Shown: one piece after another, positions 8,775-18,720 of the stretch
Position numbering within the stretch: the first letter of the stretch is position 1
How the letters are laid out: each line of letters opens with the position of its first letter
From: Chara braunii
Lineage: Eukaryota; Streptophyta; Charophyceae; Charales; Characeae
Length of the DNA stretch: 25,693 nt
Assembly: GCA_003427395.1 (NCBI GenBank)
Contig: BFEA01000548.1
Location: 4,587-30,279, forward strand
Direction: 5' to 3'
Program-made: the position numbers and the translations under genes
Notes under the pieces: generated by a model
What the model was told of the DNA's origin: nothing
What the model saw: the letters and a program-made list of their open reading frames with translations, nothing else
Databases searched by the model: none

Positions 8775-9012
8775 CTCAGATGAGAGTATGGACCTCTTTG
8801 AGACCAATATTTCGATGCTTCCTCAAGGTTGACGAAAAGTTTCTTGGAAGTATTATCAAATGAGTGAAGAAAACTTCCCACGACAAGTATCATTATATTT
8901 TCTTTAAGCTGACTGAAGGTCTTTTTTAAAACTCTCAGATGAGGGAAGCTACCTCATTGGATCAACACTCTGCATTTTCTTGAGGCTGAAAGAAGGTCTC
9001 TTGAAAATATTT
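8775..9012 (+). repeat. Degenerate tandem repeat, period about 79 bp, three units
   Basis: Units start near 8775 (TCTCAGATGAGAGTA), 8855 (TATCAAATGAGTGAAG) and 8934 (TCTCAGATGAGGGAAG). Each continues with an ACCTC/TTCC block, a TTTTCTT.A.G block and CTGAAAGAAGGTCTCTTG. Divergence is high but the order is kept. An 80-codon stretch on the minus strand at about 8650-8893 is read-through of this array into E3. Confidence 0.5.
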
Positions 9013-9940
9013 TGTTGGTTGATGTTTTTTTGTTGTTTAGTGCGTCTTGAGATGGAAGAGACGTCTCATAAGGAACGGTTGTTCCGTTATTTGGGCATGA
9101 GCTGTCTGACTTTGGGNTTAATATGCTTGCTTGAGTGTCTTTGTTTGGGTTTTTTTCTCTAACCTAACCATTGTTGATTGTCTGGGCTAGCAGAGCCTTA
9201 CCGCAGTATGTTGCACTTTGGTCGGGTTAGGAGGTCCCCGACTCGAATGTCGAATTTCGAAGATGATTGAGGCTTAAACTCTAGGAGTCTGGCTTGTAAA
9301 GTCAAAACGGTCAGTTGGAACCCTACCACAGTCAGAGGTTGAAACCCAATAGGTTTACCGGAACCCGAATCGTAGTAAGACTAGGTCTTACATTCAAAAT
9401 TTGGGCGGAGCAGCTGACGCTCTAGACTGAAAACTAGTGAGTGAGCCCATCCCCAAGCGCTGTGGTCAAATATGGATATAGGGCAGTTGGACTGATGGGA
9501 GGTTTGTTATCTTAGTGTGACCAGATCCGCTATAATCTGAGTGTCCGGGCGTGAGGTGCGCCAATCGATCATCATACTCGAGTAGTGGGTATGGTGGTCC
9601 CGACTTGGAGGCAGGTTAAAGGGGTTGTCAAGACAAATGGCATGATTAGTCATGTTATGAGGTGGGCCAAATAAGGGATGTCAGGTTGATGAGAGGTTTG
9701 TCACCCTTGGCAAGCGGTGGGCCAANNCCAAGGCAATCGATGACTCATATGTGTGAGGAATTTTTTATATTATTTATTAATTTATTAATGAATTTCATTT
9801 ATTTTTATTTATTCAATTGCTCCTTGACTATTGCTTGCAAAGGAATTTGCTTCCTGGGGACCTGAATGATTATTTGGGGAATTTGTTGTTTTGAAGGTTT
9901 TTGCATGCTCAAGTTTTTATAGCAGAGAAAGAAAAAAAAA
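9013..9940. other. Intergenic sequence, no gene recognised
   Basis: Higher-GC unique sequence with short ORFs only (longest about 67 codons at 9662-9865). One weak internal similarity exists between GGGCAGTTGGACTGATGGGAGGTTTGTT near 9481 and a GATGAGAGGTTTGTCACCC-like block near 9688, about 200 bp apart. It could be part of another decayed LTR. No motif supports a function. Confidence 0.4.
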
Positions 9941-10098
9941 GTTTAGTATCTCCTTTATTTATCTGAGAAGTGGAGGAGATGCCTCACTCACATCAAAGAA
10001 AAAAAATGGGGTTTGATATCCCTCTCTGTTGGTTGAGAAGTTTAGAAGACATCTCACTCATGTAAGAGAATAAGAAAAATGGTTTGGTATCTACCTTT
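9941..10098 (+). repeat. Tandem repeat, period 70-71 bp, interrupted by E4
   Basis: GTTTAGTATC (9941), GTTTGATATC (10011) and GTTTGGTATC (10082) start successive units, each followed by a CTTT/CTCT block, TTGAGAAGT and CTCACTCA. E4 begins in the third unit, and the continuation, ACCTTATCCTTAGC, is found after E4 at 12153, preceded by a second GTTTGGTAT. Confidence 0.6.
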
Positions 10099-10469
10099 CC
10101 CCCCCGGGTGCCCAGGGTGCCTGAGCCCGCCCGGAATGGCGCGCGGGCCTCTCGACCGTGCAACCTCCCCGGCCAGGTACCTGAGCCCCCTCAGCGTCAT
10201 ACACAAAATGGCCTAAAAAAGAAAAAAAATTGCACCACCACCCGTTGGCCCACAGGCCAAAAAAAAGTTTGGGCGTCCGGTGCGCTATTTTTTGGGGTCC
10301 GGTAGGCTCTTTTTTTGAAGTTTTTGTTTCATTCACCCTTAACCATTGATCGTCGGAGATCGACAACGATCGTAACTCCCAAGGTTCGAATTTAAATCCT
10401 TGGTCGATCTGCCCCATCGGTGCGCCTCCGCCCTCCGCCCTCTACCCTCCTGCTCTCCGCCCGGCGCCA

Positions 10470-10617
10470 GTGACGTCGTCGCCATCCCGCCATCGTCGTC
10501 CCCCTGCTAACGCACCATCATCATCCTCCTGCTGCCGCGGCATCGTTGTCTGTCGCCTTCTCGCTGACTTCATCGAGTACAACCGCGCGCCATCTCCAAG
10601 AAGGGTCAAACTTCGAG
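10470..10617 (+). other. Possible captured first exon with 5' splice site, inside E4
   Basis: From ATG 10470 an open stretch of 49 codons (MTSSPSRHRRPPANAPSSSS…) of mixed composition ends at CGAG followed by GTAAGT at 10618-10623, a perfect consensus donor, followed by a pyrimidine-rich intron-like tract. A possible acceptor is CCTCAAG near 11222. Ser/Arg/Pro-rich composition and GC content differ from the flanking DNA. This could be a captured gene fragment or chance; no domain is recognisable. Confidence 0.2.
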
Positions 10618-10624
10618 GTAAGTC

Positions 10625-11132
10625 GCATTTTTTTTTTCTTCTTCTACTTCTTCGTCTTCTTTTTCTTTTTCTTCTTCTTCTCGTTCTTCCTATCGACTTC
10701 CGTTTCTTTTTTCATATCTTTTTTTCCTTCTTCTTCTTAATATTTTTTCTTCTTCTTCGTTTTCTTCTGCTTCTTCTTCTTTTTTTTCTTCCCGTATACT
10801 TTCGCGAATTCTTCTTCTTCTTCGTTTTTTTTTCTTCCTTTTCTTCTTTTATGTTTCTGCTTCGTTGCCTTTGCATCGTTTTTTTTTTTTCCTTTTTCTT
10901 TTTTCTTCTTCTTCTTCGTTTCTTTTTCTTCCTTTTCTTCTTTTATGTTTCTACTTCTTTTTCTTCGCTGATTCTTCTTCTTTTTCTCCTTCTTCTTCTT
11001 CTTCTTCTTCTTCTTCTTCTTCTTCTTCTTCTTCTTCTTCGTTTTATCTTCTTCTTCTTTTTCTTCTTCCTCGTTTCTTTTTCTTTTTCGTTTCTTTTTC
11101 ATTTTTTTTTTATTTTTATTTTTTTTTTCTCC

Positions 11133-11163
<31 letters not shown>

Positions 11164-11190
11164 CTTCTTCTTCTTCTTCTTCTTCTTCTT
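10625..11190 (+). repeat. (TTC)n-rich homopyrimidine tract
   Basis: The sequence is almost purely C and T on the + strand. Uninterrupted (CTT)n runs lie at about 10989-11040 and 11134-11190, with degenerate TTTCTTCC repeats between. Long frames on either strand (poly-Phe/Leu/Ser on +, poly-Lys/Glu on -) are artefacts. Confidence 0.95.
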
Positions 11191-11219
11191 CACTGCTGGT
11201 CATCGCTTGTCTCTTTCCT

Positions 11220-11850
11220 CAAGCGGCAGCCATTGCCTCCCTCCTCCTCCCCTCTTTGTAACGCCCGCCCTCCCTCTTCCGCCGTACCCCCCTCCCCAAC
11301 TCTACGTCATTGGCCGCCATAGCCCCCCTCCTTTTTCATAGCGCCCATCCGTCCTCCCTCTCCATTGCCTCATTCTTTCCCCCCCTCTCCATCGCCTCCC
11401 TCCTTCCTCCCCCCCTCTACAGCACCTGCGTCCTCCTCTCCTCTCCATTGTTTCCCTCCTCTTCGCTCTTCATCATCCTCCCATTCCCTCCTCCGCCATA
11501 GGCTCCCTCCCTCCTCCTCTGCCAAAGCCTTCCTCCTCCTTTCACGCAGCGCACCCCCTCCTCCCTCCTCCTTCGCTCAATGATCATCAACCATCTCCAT
11601 CCCTCCCGCCATAGGCTTCCCTTGTCCCTCTCGCCATAGCCTCTCTCCTCCTCCCTCCTTCCTCCCTCCTCCCTCCTCCCTCCTTTCTCATAGCGCATCC
11701 CCTCCCCCCTCTTCCCTCGTCCCTCTTGCCATAGCCTGTTTTTTCCCTCATTTCACGCAGCGCACCCCGTCCCCCCTCTCCTCCCTGCTCTCTCCTCCCT
11801 TCTCCCTCCTTCCTCCTCCCTCCTCCCTCCTCCGTCCTTTCACGCAGCTC
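11220..11850 (+). repeat. CCT-rich degenerate minisatellite
   Basis: The tract is made of CCTCCCTCCT-type blocks with recurring spacers: GCCATAGC.CCCTCC several times and TTTCACGCAGCGCACCCC twice (near 11540 and 11750) with a third related copy near 11838. It is strongly pyrimidine-rich on the + strand. Confidence 0.85.
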
Positions 11851-12144
11851 AAGCATAGGCGGGACACACCAGCTGTTGCATCCCCGGTCCCGCTAAACGG
11901 ACAACCCATAACCCACCCCGCACCTGCGCCCCCTTCCCTCACCCTCCTCTCCCCGCCCCTGCCCCCAAAATGCACATAAACACGTATGCATAAAAATAAG
12001 AAACAAGGCCGGATATCGGCAGTATGAGGAAAACACAGACAGGCACCGAAGTCCCAAAAAAAAAAAAAAAATCAGTGCATTTTTGCACGCCCGGGGTACC
12101 CCGGGCGTCGTCCCCCCCCGGGCAAGGTGCCCCGAGAAAGCTAG

Positions 12145-13088
12145 TTTGGTATACCTTATCCTTAGCATTGTTGACAGTGAATGTCTACAATACTAATGCC
12201 AGATTGACGATATCCCCGACATTACTATGAAGATGTGAGATTAGGTAACTTCTCCACCGAGAAAATTCAAAGGGAGAGAACATATTTCATAATCAGAGGA
12301 CATAGGAAATGACAAATGAGGAATTGAGATATAATCCTTCTTAAATTTTATTTGGTGGCGAATTGAGCGGTCTGGTTCACGAAGAACCTGCATCCCCGAC
12401 CTCGAGGTATTCAAACACTCAAGCTAGGGACGTTATGGAGCATGATATGGATCAAAAAATCAAGAAACGAAAAATAAGAGAATTAAATGGAATAAGTGTA
12501 TAGAAGGGAGGAAGTGTTGGGTGCGTCGTAGCATGCCTCAACTTTCTTGTGATAATGCTTTATCCTCGTGGGCGATGAAGTTTTTTCATACCAATAGGCA
12601 AAGGAGTGATGTGGGTACAGTCTTGTGTGAGTGCTAAAACCTCGCGCTTCTTCGTCCTCCTCCTTAGAGTTGAACTCGCTTCGTGCGCGAGCTGGCGGTT
12701 CTTCATGAGCCTTACCCCTCTTCCCACCTCTTCCTCTTCCCTGTGCTTGACGCGCCTGAGGCATGGTGCAGAAGAGTCAAAAAGGAAAGAAGTGTAGCGA
12801 TGGAGTTTAAGGTTAAGAAAATACTATGAGAGTAAGAGGACCACACTACTAACAAAGGAAGAGGGAAATAACTACGTAGATTGCACAGAGGTGTTGCACT
12901 ACGGAAAAACAAAAACTGCATTCTTAAAGGGAAAATAGGTTGATGCTTGAATTGTGGTAAAAACGAGTGAACTGCTACTACAAAATCGCTAAAAAAATTT
13001 CAATATGGATTTCTATAAAAGTGTATGAATGAACTCTTCAGTTTTACTGCTTTATACTTATTACCCACCTCGTTTTCGCCAACGGGGA
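12145..13088. other. Region between E4 and the second LTR copy
   Basis: No repeat family is recognised. It contains one moderately interesting minus-strand ORF (12483-12764). The rest is AT-rich with stops. At its right edge CAACGGGGA (13080-13088) precedes TGTTGGG and could be the polypurine tract of the retrotransposon, where plus-strand synthesis is primed. Confidence 0.4.
12483..12764 (-). CDS. Hypothetical basic protein fragment, 93 codons
   Basis: On the minus strand an ATG in a favourable context (GCACCATGC) opens MPQARQAQGRGRGGKRGKAH…, followed by an acidic stretch (EEDEEARG) and a His/Tyr-rich tail. Local GC is higher than on either side. A start rich in Gln, Arg and Gly is seen in some retrotransposon Gag proteins, but there is no zinc knuckle or other domain and no matching pol nearby on that strand. 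It may be a truncated gene, a Gag remnant or a chance ORF. I do not assign a function. Confidence 0.25.
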   Translation of the reverse strand: MPQARQAQGRGRGGKRGKAHEEPPARARSEFNSKEEDEEARGFSTHTRLYPHHSFAYWYEKTSSPTRIKHYHKKVEACYDAPNTSSLLYTYSI

Positions 13089-14696
13089 TGTTGGGCGGGA
13101 TTTTAGTATCATGTCGAAGGACGCGGTGTCTCGACCCTTCATAGCGTACCGGACTCCCTACTCACGATCCTCCACGACGTACTAGGCTCCCTTCTCACGA
13201 ACTTATATGGCATAGCAGACTCCCTGCTCCTAAACCTCCGCGGTGTACCACGCTCCCTGCTGATGAAACTTCGTGGCGTACTAGACACACCTTGCAGGGG
13301 GATGGTTTCCCTTTATAGTGCACCTGTCATACTCAACGGTCTGCTATAAGACTGGTCCAGTCGACACTCCCACGATAAAAAGGTAGGGATGCACTATTGC
13401 ACTTTTTTTTGGTTCACGCAGGCTAGGCGCCCTACTGTACAACACAGCACTATTGACATGTGGTCGTGGTAACTGCCGGGCTCACCCAGGGATGCAAAGG
13501 TAGAGCGATTAGCGGGTCTTGTCTACTGCGCGCCAAGTCCCTCTTGTCAATTTATAGGACAAGTTTGACAGTAATCACGATAAAAGTAGAAGATAAAGGA
13601 AAAGACGATAAATACAATGAAAAGGGGGAAAAAAAATTGGAAGCGTAATTTTTTTCTTGGTTGGGGTGTTACGTAATTTTTTCATTTATTTTTGACAATT
13701 CAAATTTAGTTCCCCATTCTGTCACTTTGTGGGGGAACGAACGGTTCCACTTTCAATTATGCTTACAAGTGGGTGGTCTATATGTGTCCGTCCTTCGCAT
13801 TTTATTGTACTATAGGAGGGATCTACTTAGCCTCGAGTACTAGATCTCCAAAAGGGAGCACTCGCGACCGCTTTGGTAGGAGTCTTATGATCCTGTACGG
13901 AAGGTCACAAGCCCCCTCCTTACCATCGGACGCGGGTACCCGTAAAATGAAGGTCGATAGTCTCCTTTGAAGGGAAAGAAAGGTGGGCTGGTATCCCGTT
14001 ATGGGACCACAACGCACTAGATTTATTGTTATTTAGATTCAAGATTGAGAACAAAAAGAAAGTTACGTGAAACACGTGCCACTGAATTACGATTAGGGAC
14101 GACTGTTGGGTTGGTTTTGTTTATTTTATTAAAAATTATTATACTAATGTTATTCTGAATTTTATCTATCTAACGTGGATTCCTTAGGTCTTGCTTAAAG
14201 CGCATGATACTCTGTACTTAATAAAACCTATAAATGAGTAGCAATGAAGTTACTTAGCTATTGAGCGGTAGATATATGTGTACAACCGAAATTGTCCACT
14301 CTACTGGGTGATAAGCTTTAGGCATTTGTGTGCGAATACGTTGTTGTTAGTACCAGATTCTGGTCCCGTTGAGCTTGGGACCTTGGTGGTGAGTGGTTAA
14401 GGTCAGTCGAAATAGGATGCACAACTATAAGTCGGGCTGTTGGAGGCTTCTAACTCGAAGGTTTTTGGAATCGGGGGAAGACCTTTGAATAGCTGTAATC
14501 CTTAATTACTTTGAGGATGAGGCAAAGATGAAAATAAGTATAGAAGGGGCTAGGGATGTCAAAGAGGCGAACGATAGAGCCAAGTGAAGGTGGAGGAGGG
14601 ATGGAGTCACGACTGAGGTCCATGTTACAATCTCATACCTTAAGATTGATACTTTTACCGAAACTACAGAACTCGAGCAACAGTATTTGAATCGAG
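13089..14696 (+). repeat. LTR-like long direct repeat, copy B
   Basis: From 13284 it matches window positions 1-1415. The proposed start is TG at 13089 (TGTTGGGCGGG), directly after a purine stretch, because LTRs begin with TG after the polypurine tract; this start cannot be compared with copy A, which is cut off. The match ends at GAATCGAG 14689-14696, where E5 begins. If this is the 3' LTR it is about 1.6 kb. There is no credible coding sequence. Confidence 0.65.
13150..13283 (+). repeat. 33-bp minisatellite near the start of copy B
   Basis: CTCCC recurs at 13154, 13187, 13220 and 13253, exactly 33 bp apart, each within a GRCTCCCT.CT…GGCGTACTA-like unit. A half unit follows at 13284. Window position 1 corresponds to the base right after this array. 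Confidence 0.75.
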
Positions 14697-15063
14697 CTTC
14701 GTTGTATAGAGTACACGTACAATAGCTTTACGTATGAAAGCTACAAGTAATTTCTGAATGGGATCTGTATGGAAACCTGTACGGCAACCTGTACGGGAAC
14801 CTGTACGTCTTGTACGCCCCCGTACGAAAAAAAAACAAAAGTCATAACAAAAATCCGACAAAATAATATGTGATGCAACAACACAAAACAAGTAACATTT
14901 GGCAGAGCATCATCTTCAGATTCTTATTAAAATTTGAGAAAAAAAAAAAAAAAGATACCGAATTAAAAAAAAAAAAAAAAAAAACTCGTACGGGGCTCCA
15001 AGCATACGAGTACAAGAGTACGAATCCGTACTCGTACGAGGGTACGTACAAGTGGCAACGTAG
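14697..15063. mobile_element. E5: 367-bp hAT-like non-autonomous element
   Basis: The ends are CTTCGTTGTATAGAGTAC and, read inward from the right, CTACGTTGCCACTTGTAC. The 8-mer GAATCGAG is perfect on both sides (14689-14696 and 15064-15071). Subterminal repeats are CTGTACGG-type: three tandem ACCTGTACGG-like units near 14774-14805 on the left, and GTACG-rich sequence at 14988-15050 on the right. A-rich runs flank an AT-rich interior that holds the shared core. There is no transposase; the ORFs of 75-92 codons across it have no coding character. It sits exactly at the end of LTR copy B. Confidence 0.75.
14866..14939 (+). repeat. Shared internal core, copy in E5
   Basis: It begins ATATGTGATGCAACAACAC, has AAACAAGTAACATTTGGCAG, then TTCTTATTAAAATTTGAG in place of the CTCGAGT block. 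It is co-linear with E1 and E2. Confidence 0.55.
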
Positions 15064-15071
15064 GAATCGAG

Positions 15072-18000
15072 ACTCAAAGAGCGAGTCGGAAGCAGTGGGC
15101 CAGAAACCCAATCCTGGCATTGACTAGAACAGTGACGGCGAGATCACCCGCCAGTGAAGTATGTAGAGGATGGAGCAGAGGCTAGCTCGCGGGCGCGAGT
15201 TTTTGATGGAGAGGCTGCAAGGCGGTTACATGTGGTTAGTAAAAGCCGGGAGACTCTGTCATGCTCAAGAAAAAATATTGGACACAAAGGGAGAGAGTTA
15301 GTCAATGCTCGAGCCGCGAAGCATGGGTGAAAAGACCCCGCAGGAGGTGCATATAATTTGTATTGATGTCATTAAGCTTACTCGGATGACTTGCGTGTGG
15401 TATCTTCCCCGTTGAACATCAGTGTCGAAAGAGAGTGATCATTTTTTCCGTTTCTGTCGTCACTGCCTAAGCTCGTCGTTATCACATGGTTTTTCTCAAC
15501 CTCGTATGACTGCGAATGTCCTCAGATTGAGTGAAGGCGATGAGCGTCACGAGGGAGGCTCATGTGCATATTCATAAAGAGTGTACGCGTGGAACGTCAC
15601 CAATGCTTGTGCGCATCTTATGTTGCGGGTCAGTGCATGCAAAACGCATGCTTATAAGCAATTGTTAATGCTAGTAAAAGGATGCAGCCGAATTGTGGTC
15701 ACATGTTTAAACTCTTGAGACACCACGCGGTAATCACTGCCCAGTCTAGAGCACACAAAAAGGGCAACCAAATGGTAGAGATTGTTCGCTTTGTGTGGTG
15801 AGGCCTGCGAATGCGAAGTTTTGAATTGTACATTTGTAGACGGTTGTTGTTTTTAACAGACAAAATTTGCTTGCGGCAGTAATGAGACTGAAGGCAAGTC
15901 ACGAAGTGCATATTGAGTAAACGCAAGCAGCATTAGCAATCAGGGACAAAAAACTTTCATTTGCGAATGATGTTCGGCACGTGCCGTAGAAAGAGAGTTA
16001 GACAAGTGTACTAGTTTCAATTGACACTATCTGCTCTTCCGCTCGGTGTGTTCCACCTCCATCCTAGTAAGGAGGCAGGTCGGCATCAAAGTGTGGTGCT
16101 AATATACACTGGTTTAAGAAGTCTGATTTCCCTGGAAAAAAGTTTGCGAGGAACCACTGTGCTTTTTAGGGTTGACGACTTTTATCCTGCATGTAAAGTA
16201 CATGCCAACCATCACCCTTACTCTCATGGCAAGTGTTGATTTTCAATAAGAAGCGAGTATAAGACTTCTTAGGCGGACTGAGCTTGAGTGTGTGACGAAT
16301 GTCAGTCACACCCTTATATGACCATTGAACGTCATCTCTAGATGTTGGATGTCACCCACTCATGATTCGCAGTTATACTTCGGAGAGTTATTGGTTCTTG
16401 TATGATATCTATAGGTTGAAATTGATGAGAAATGATTGTTAATTAGTGGGTTTGATAATCGAAGTCGGACAGAGAAACCAAACATGCAAGATAGACTATG
16501 GACGTAAGTTGAAATTTTGTGAAACTCGAGGTAGTTACGGTCATGTGATGAAATGACATTGTGAATAAGTACTAGCAGAAGAGCAGAATCGACGAGATCG
16601 AGTAACAACTAAGTATACTTTAGTATTGAATTGTTCGACATTTTTAGGAACCAAGAGAATCAACAATTGGTCGTGATATTGAAATATATTAATAGGGACT
16701 ACGTGATTGTCTGACCATCACCATTTCGAGTCATCGTCAATGAAATGCTACAGGGATCAATGTAACGCAGAAAAGGAAGTGACGAGTTATCATTGATAAT
16801 GACCTTGCCAACAGTATACAATACGACTGTGAGTTCTATTGGGTTAGTCTCTATCTCGTACATATTGCCTCTTTGCATGAGAGCACTAGTTGCTAGCGTC
16901 ACATCTTGCACTCTGCCACATGTCTTTCGTTTCCTGCTGTATTAGGGAACTCAATAAAGTTGATTGGGGACTTGCTTCGTGATATTCTAATCGAAGAAGC
17001 TTCGACATAATTATTCCTTAACTTACTGGATTGAGTTAGATGAAAACCCTCTTTTGAAAGAAAGTAGTTTTGTTTTGCACATCCACTCGCCGCTTAATTG
17101 ATGAACCCGTAAAAGGTAGTTTTGGAAAAATTGTTTACCTCATGGCCAAATACTTACCTGACGGGGATTATTGAATTCTTTGTCAGAGTTTTCTTGTTTT
17201 GAAGGAACATTAAATTGTGTGGCCCTGATTAATTTTATTCGAGTACTAAGCAATGAGCAAATGATCGAAAAAACACCTATGAGTTTGATAGAAATTGATA
17301 TCGATCATAACTTGACTGTTGAAAATCAAAAAAAAATGTTATTATTTTTTTGTGAAAACCAGTTATTTTGCGTCTATATATGTGATGTGTGAACAAAGCA
17401 TAAAATGAGTTGGATTCTGCATAGTGCTTGAGTGAGTATTCTCGTGATGCTCTTGCTATGAGTTGTGCTTTACGACAATACACAAACAAGGCAACACTCA
17501 GTAGGTTCCGGCGCTGTAAACAGAATATGGTACCTAATAGATGAAAAATGTGATATTCAATTACTCCAGTAAAATTATTGCATCATCTAAATTCAGGCCC
17601 ACTATGTTTGATATCTGATCGCTGGTACAACATTTTTCGTTAATCACGCCTCTCGAGTGGGTTCTATTATTTGTAACAATATACTTATCCGTTGCTCTAG
17701 TAAGATCAACAAATTGTGCCACTACACGCAGCTTTAAACAAAAGATAAAATTATCTTACATTGGAGTCATCGCTGTCCTTGAGAGAAACCGACTCCTTTT
17801 AATTGTAACCCTCACCCATACCCATTACGGATGACTTATAAAAAGTTGTGTAGATTGCCTACATATCGACTAATGATTCAATGAACTGATTTAAATTTGA
17901 TTCAATATAGGTGAACCTGTTGAAAGACTTTAACGAGAAATTAAAAGTCTTATTTCGTCTGGTCACATGTTAGACTTTAAGTCATTTTTCATAGTAAGGA

Positions 18001-18720
18001 TTTGGGATTCTAGTTATGGCACTTGACCCATCGAGACTGACAGAAAACCAGACTATGATAGTTGATGTGATTCCACTTGACTGTTTGTAATAGTCGATTT
18101 AATAATAAAGATTATTGGTCGTGAAACTTTGTCCGAAAATGTGAAGTTAGTTGTAACAATTTAGTCCTCGTCGCGACTTACTGGACATGACACTTGGTCC
18201 AAGACCAGTCACTCGGTTACAGCAAATGATAGAGCATCAATTAACTCATCTATGAAGTTTTCAACTTAGTTGTTGTCATTTTCGTCCATAGCAGTTTGTG
18301 ACTTACTTTATCAACCGCCGATGATAGGCATCACACTATTTTCGAACGCTGCTATAACCGGATGAAAGGAGTACCACGAGTAAATATGACTTCTAACGGT
18401 ACCTCATCGGAGTGGTCATGTAGCTTAGTCTCGATCAAAGTATTGACAACAATATATGAAGGTTATTCATACATTTTTGAAAAACTTCACAATCAACCGC
18501 GGAACAACGGGAATATGCGTTATGTATGTATAAGATCGTTTCTACCGTTCCCTTGAGTCAAAGCAAAAAAACCCGTCTAAATATATTAAAGTCATTGGTT
18601 TCTATGAAACAGATCCGACAACAATGTATCCATATAGAAAAGGAACGGTTTATCGTTCGACTGAAAAAGGAAGGGTTTATCGTTCGACTGAGGGAGATAA
18701 TGAAAAATAATAATTAAGGA
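15072..18720. other. Long stretch without recognisable gene or repeat
   Basis: About 3.6 kb of balanced-composition sequence. All ORFs are below 85 codons on both strands. A minus-strand frame at 17277-17489 has a faint RNase H-like look (AQLIARASREY), too weak to call. I saw no RNA gene or transposon end. It could be ancient decayed repeats. Confidence 0.5.

Larger units (their letters stand above)
10091..12144. mobile_element. E4: 2.05-kb hAT-like element with C/T-rich filler
   Basis: The ends are CTACCTTTCCCC… and, read inward from the right, CTAGCTTTCTCGGGGC; both start CTASCTTTC. The flanking 8-mers TTTGGTAT (10083-10090 and 12145-12152) are identical, and removing the element restores the third unit of a 70-bp tandem repeat. 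Subterminal sequence is CCCGGG/GGGTGCC-like (10101-10190 and 12088-12136). Most of the interior is (TTC)n and CCT-rich minisatellite. I found neither the shared core nor a transposase. The 263-codon and 158-codon open frames on the + strand are repeat read-through. Confidence 0.65.

Noticed and set aside
10372-10412. tRNA-like B box (GGTTCGAAT) with CCAAGG/CCTTGG stem
   Set aside because: No A box at the right distance and no cloverleaf could be drawn.
10470-11261. 263-codon + strand ORF as a membrane protein
   Set aside because: After the first 49 codons it is only Phe, Leu and Ser from (TTC)n; the overlapping frames and the opposite strand are equally open, as expected of a microsatellite.
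14697-14710. LTR copies A and B continuing into each other beyond GAATCGAG
   Set aside because: Only CT(T)CGTTG is shared after the motif; the sequences then differ completely.
17277-17489. Possible Copia-type RNase H remnant on the minus strand
   Set aside because: Only a short stretch (AQLIARASREY) looks similar; no catalytic acid pattern or neighbouring reverse transcriptase motif could be followed.
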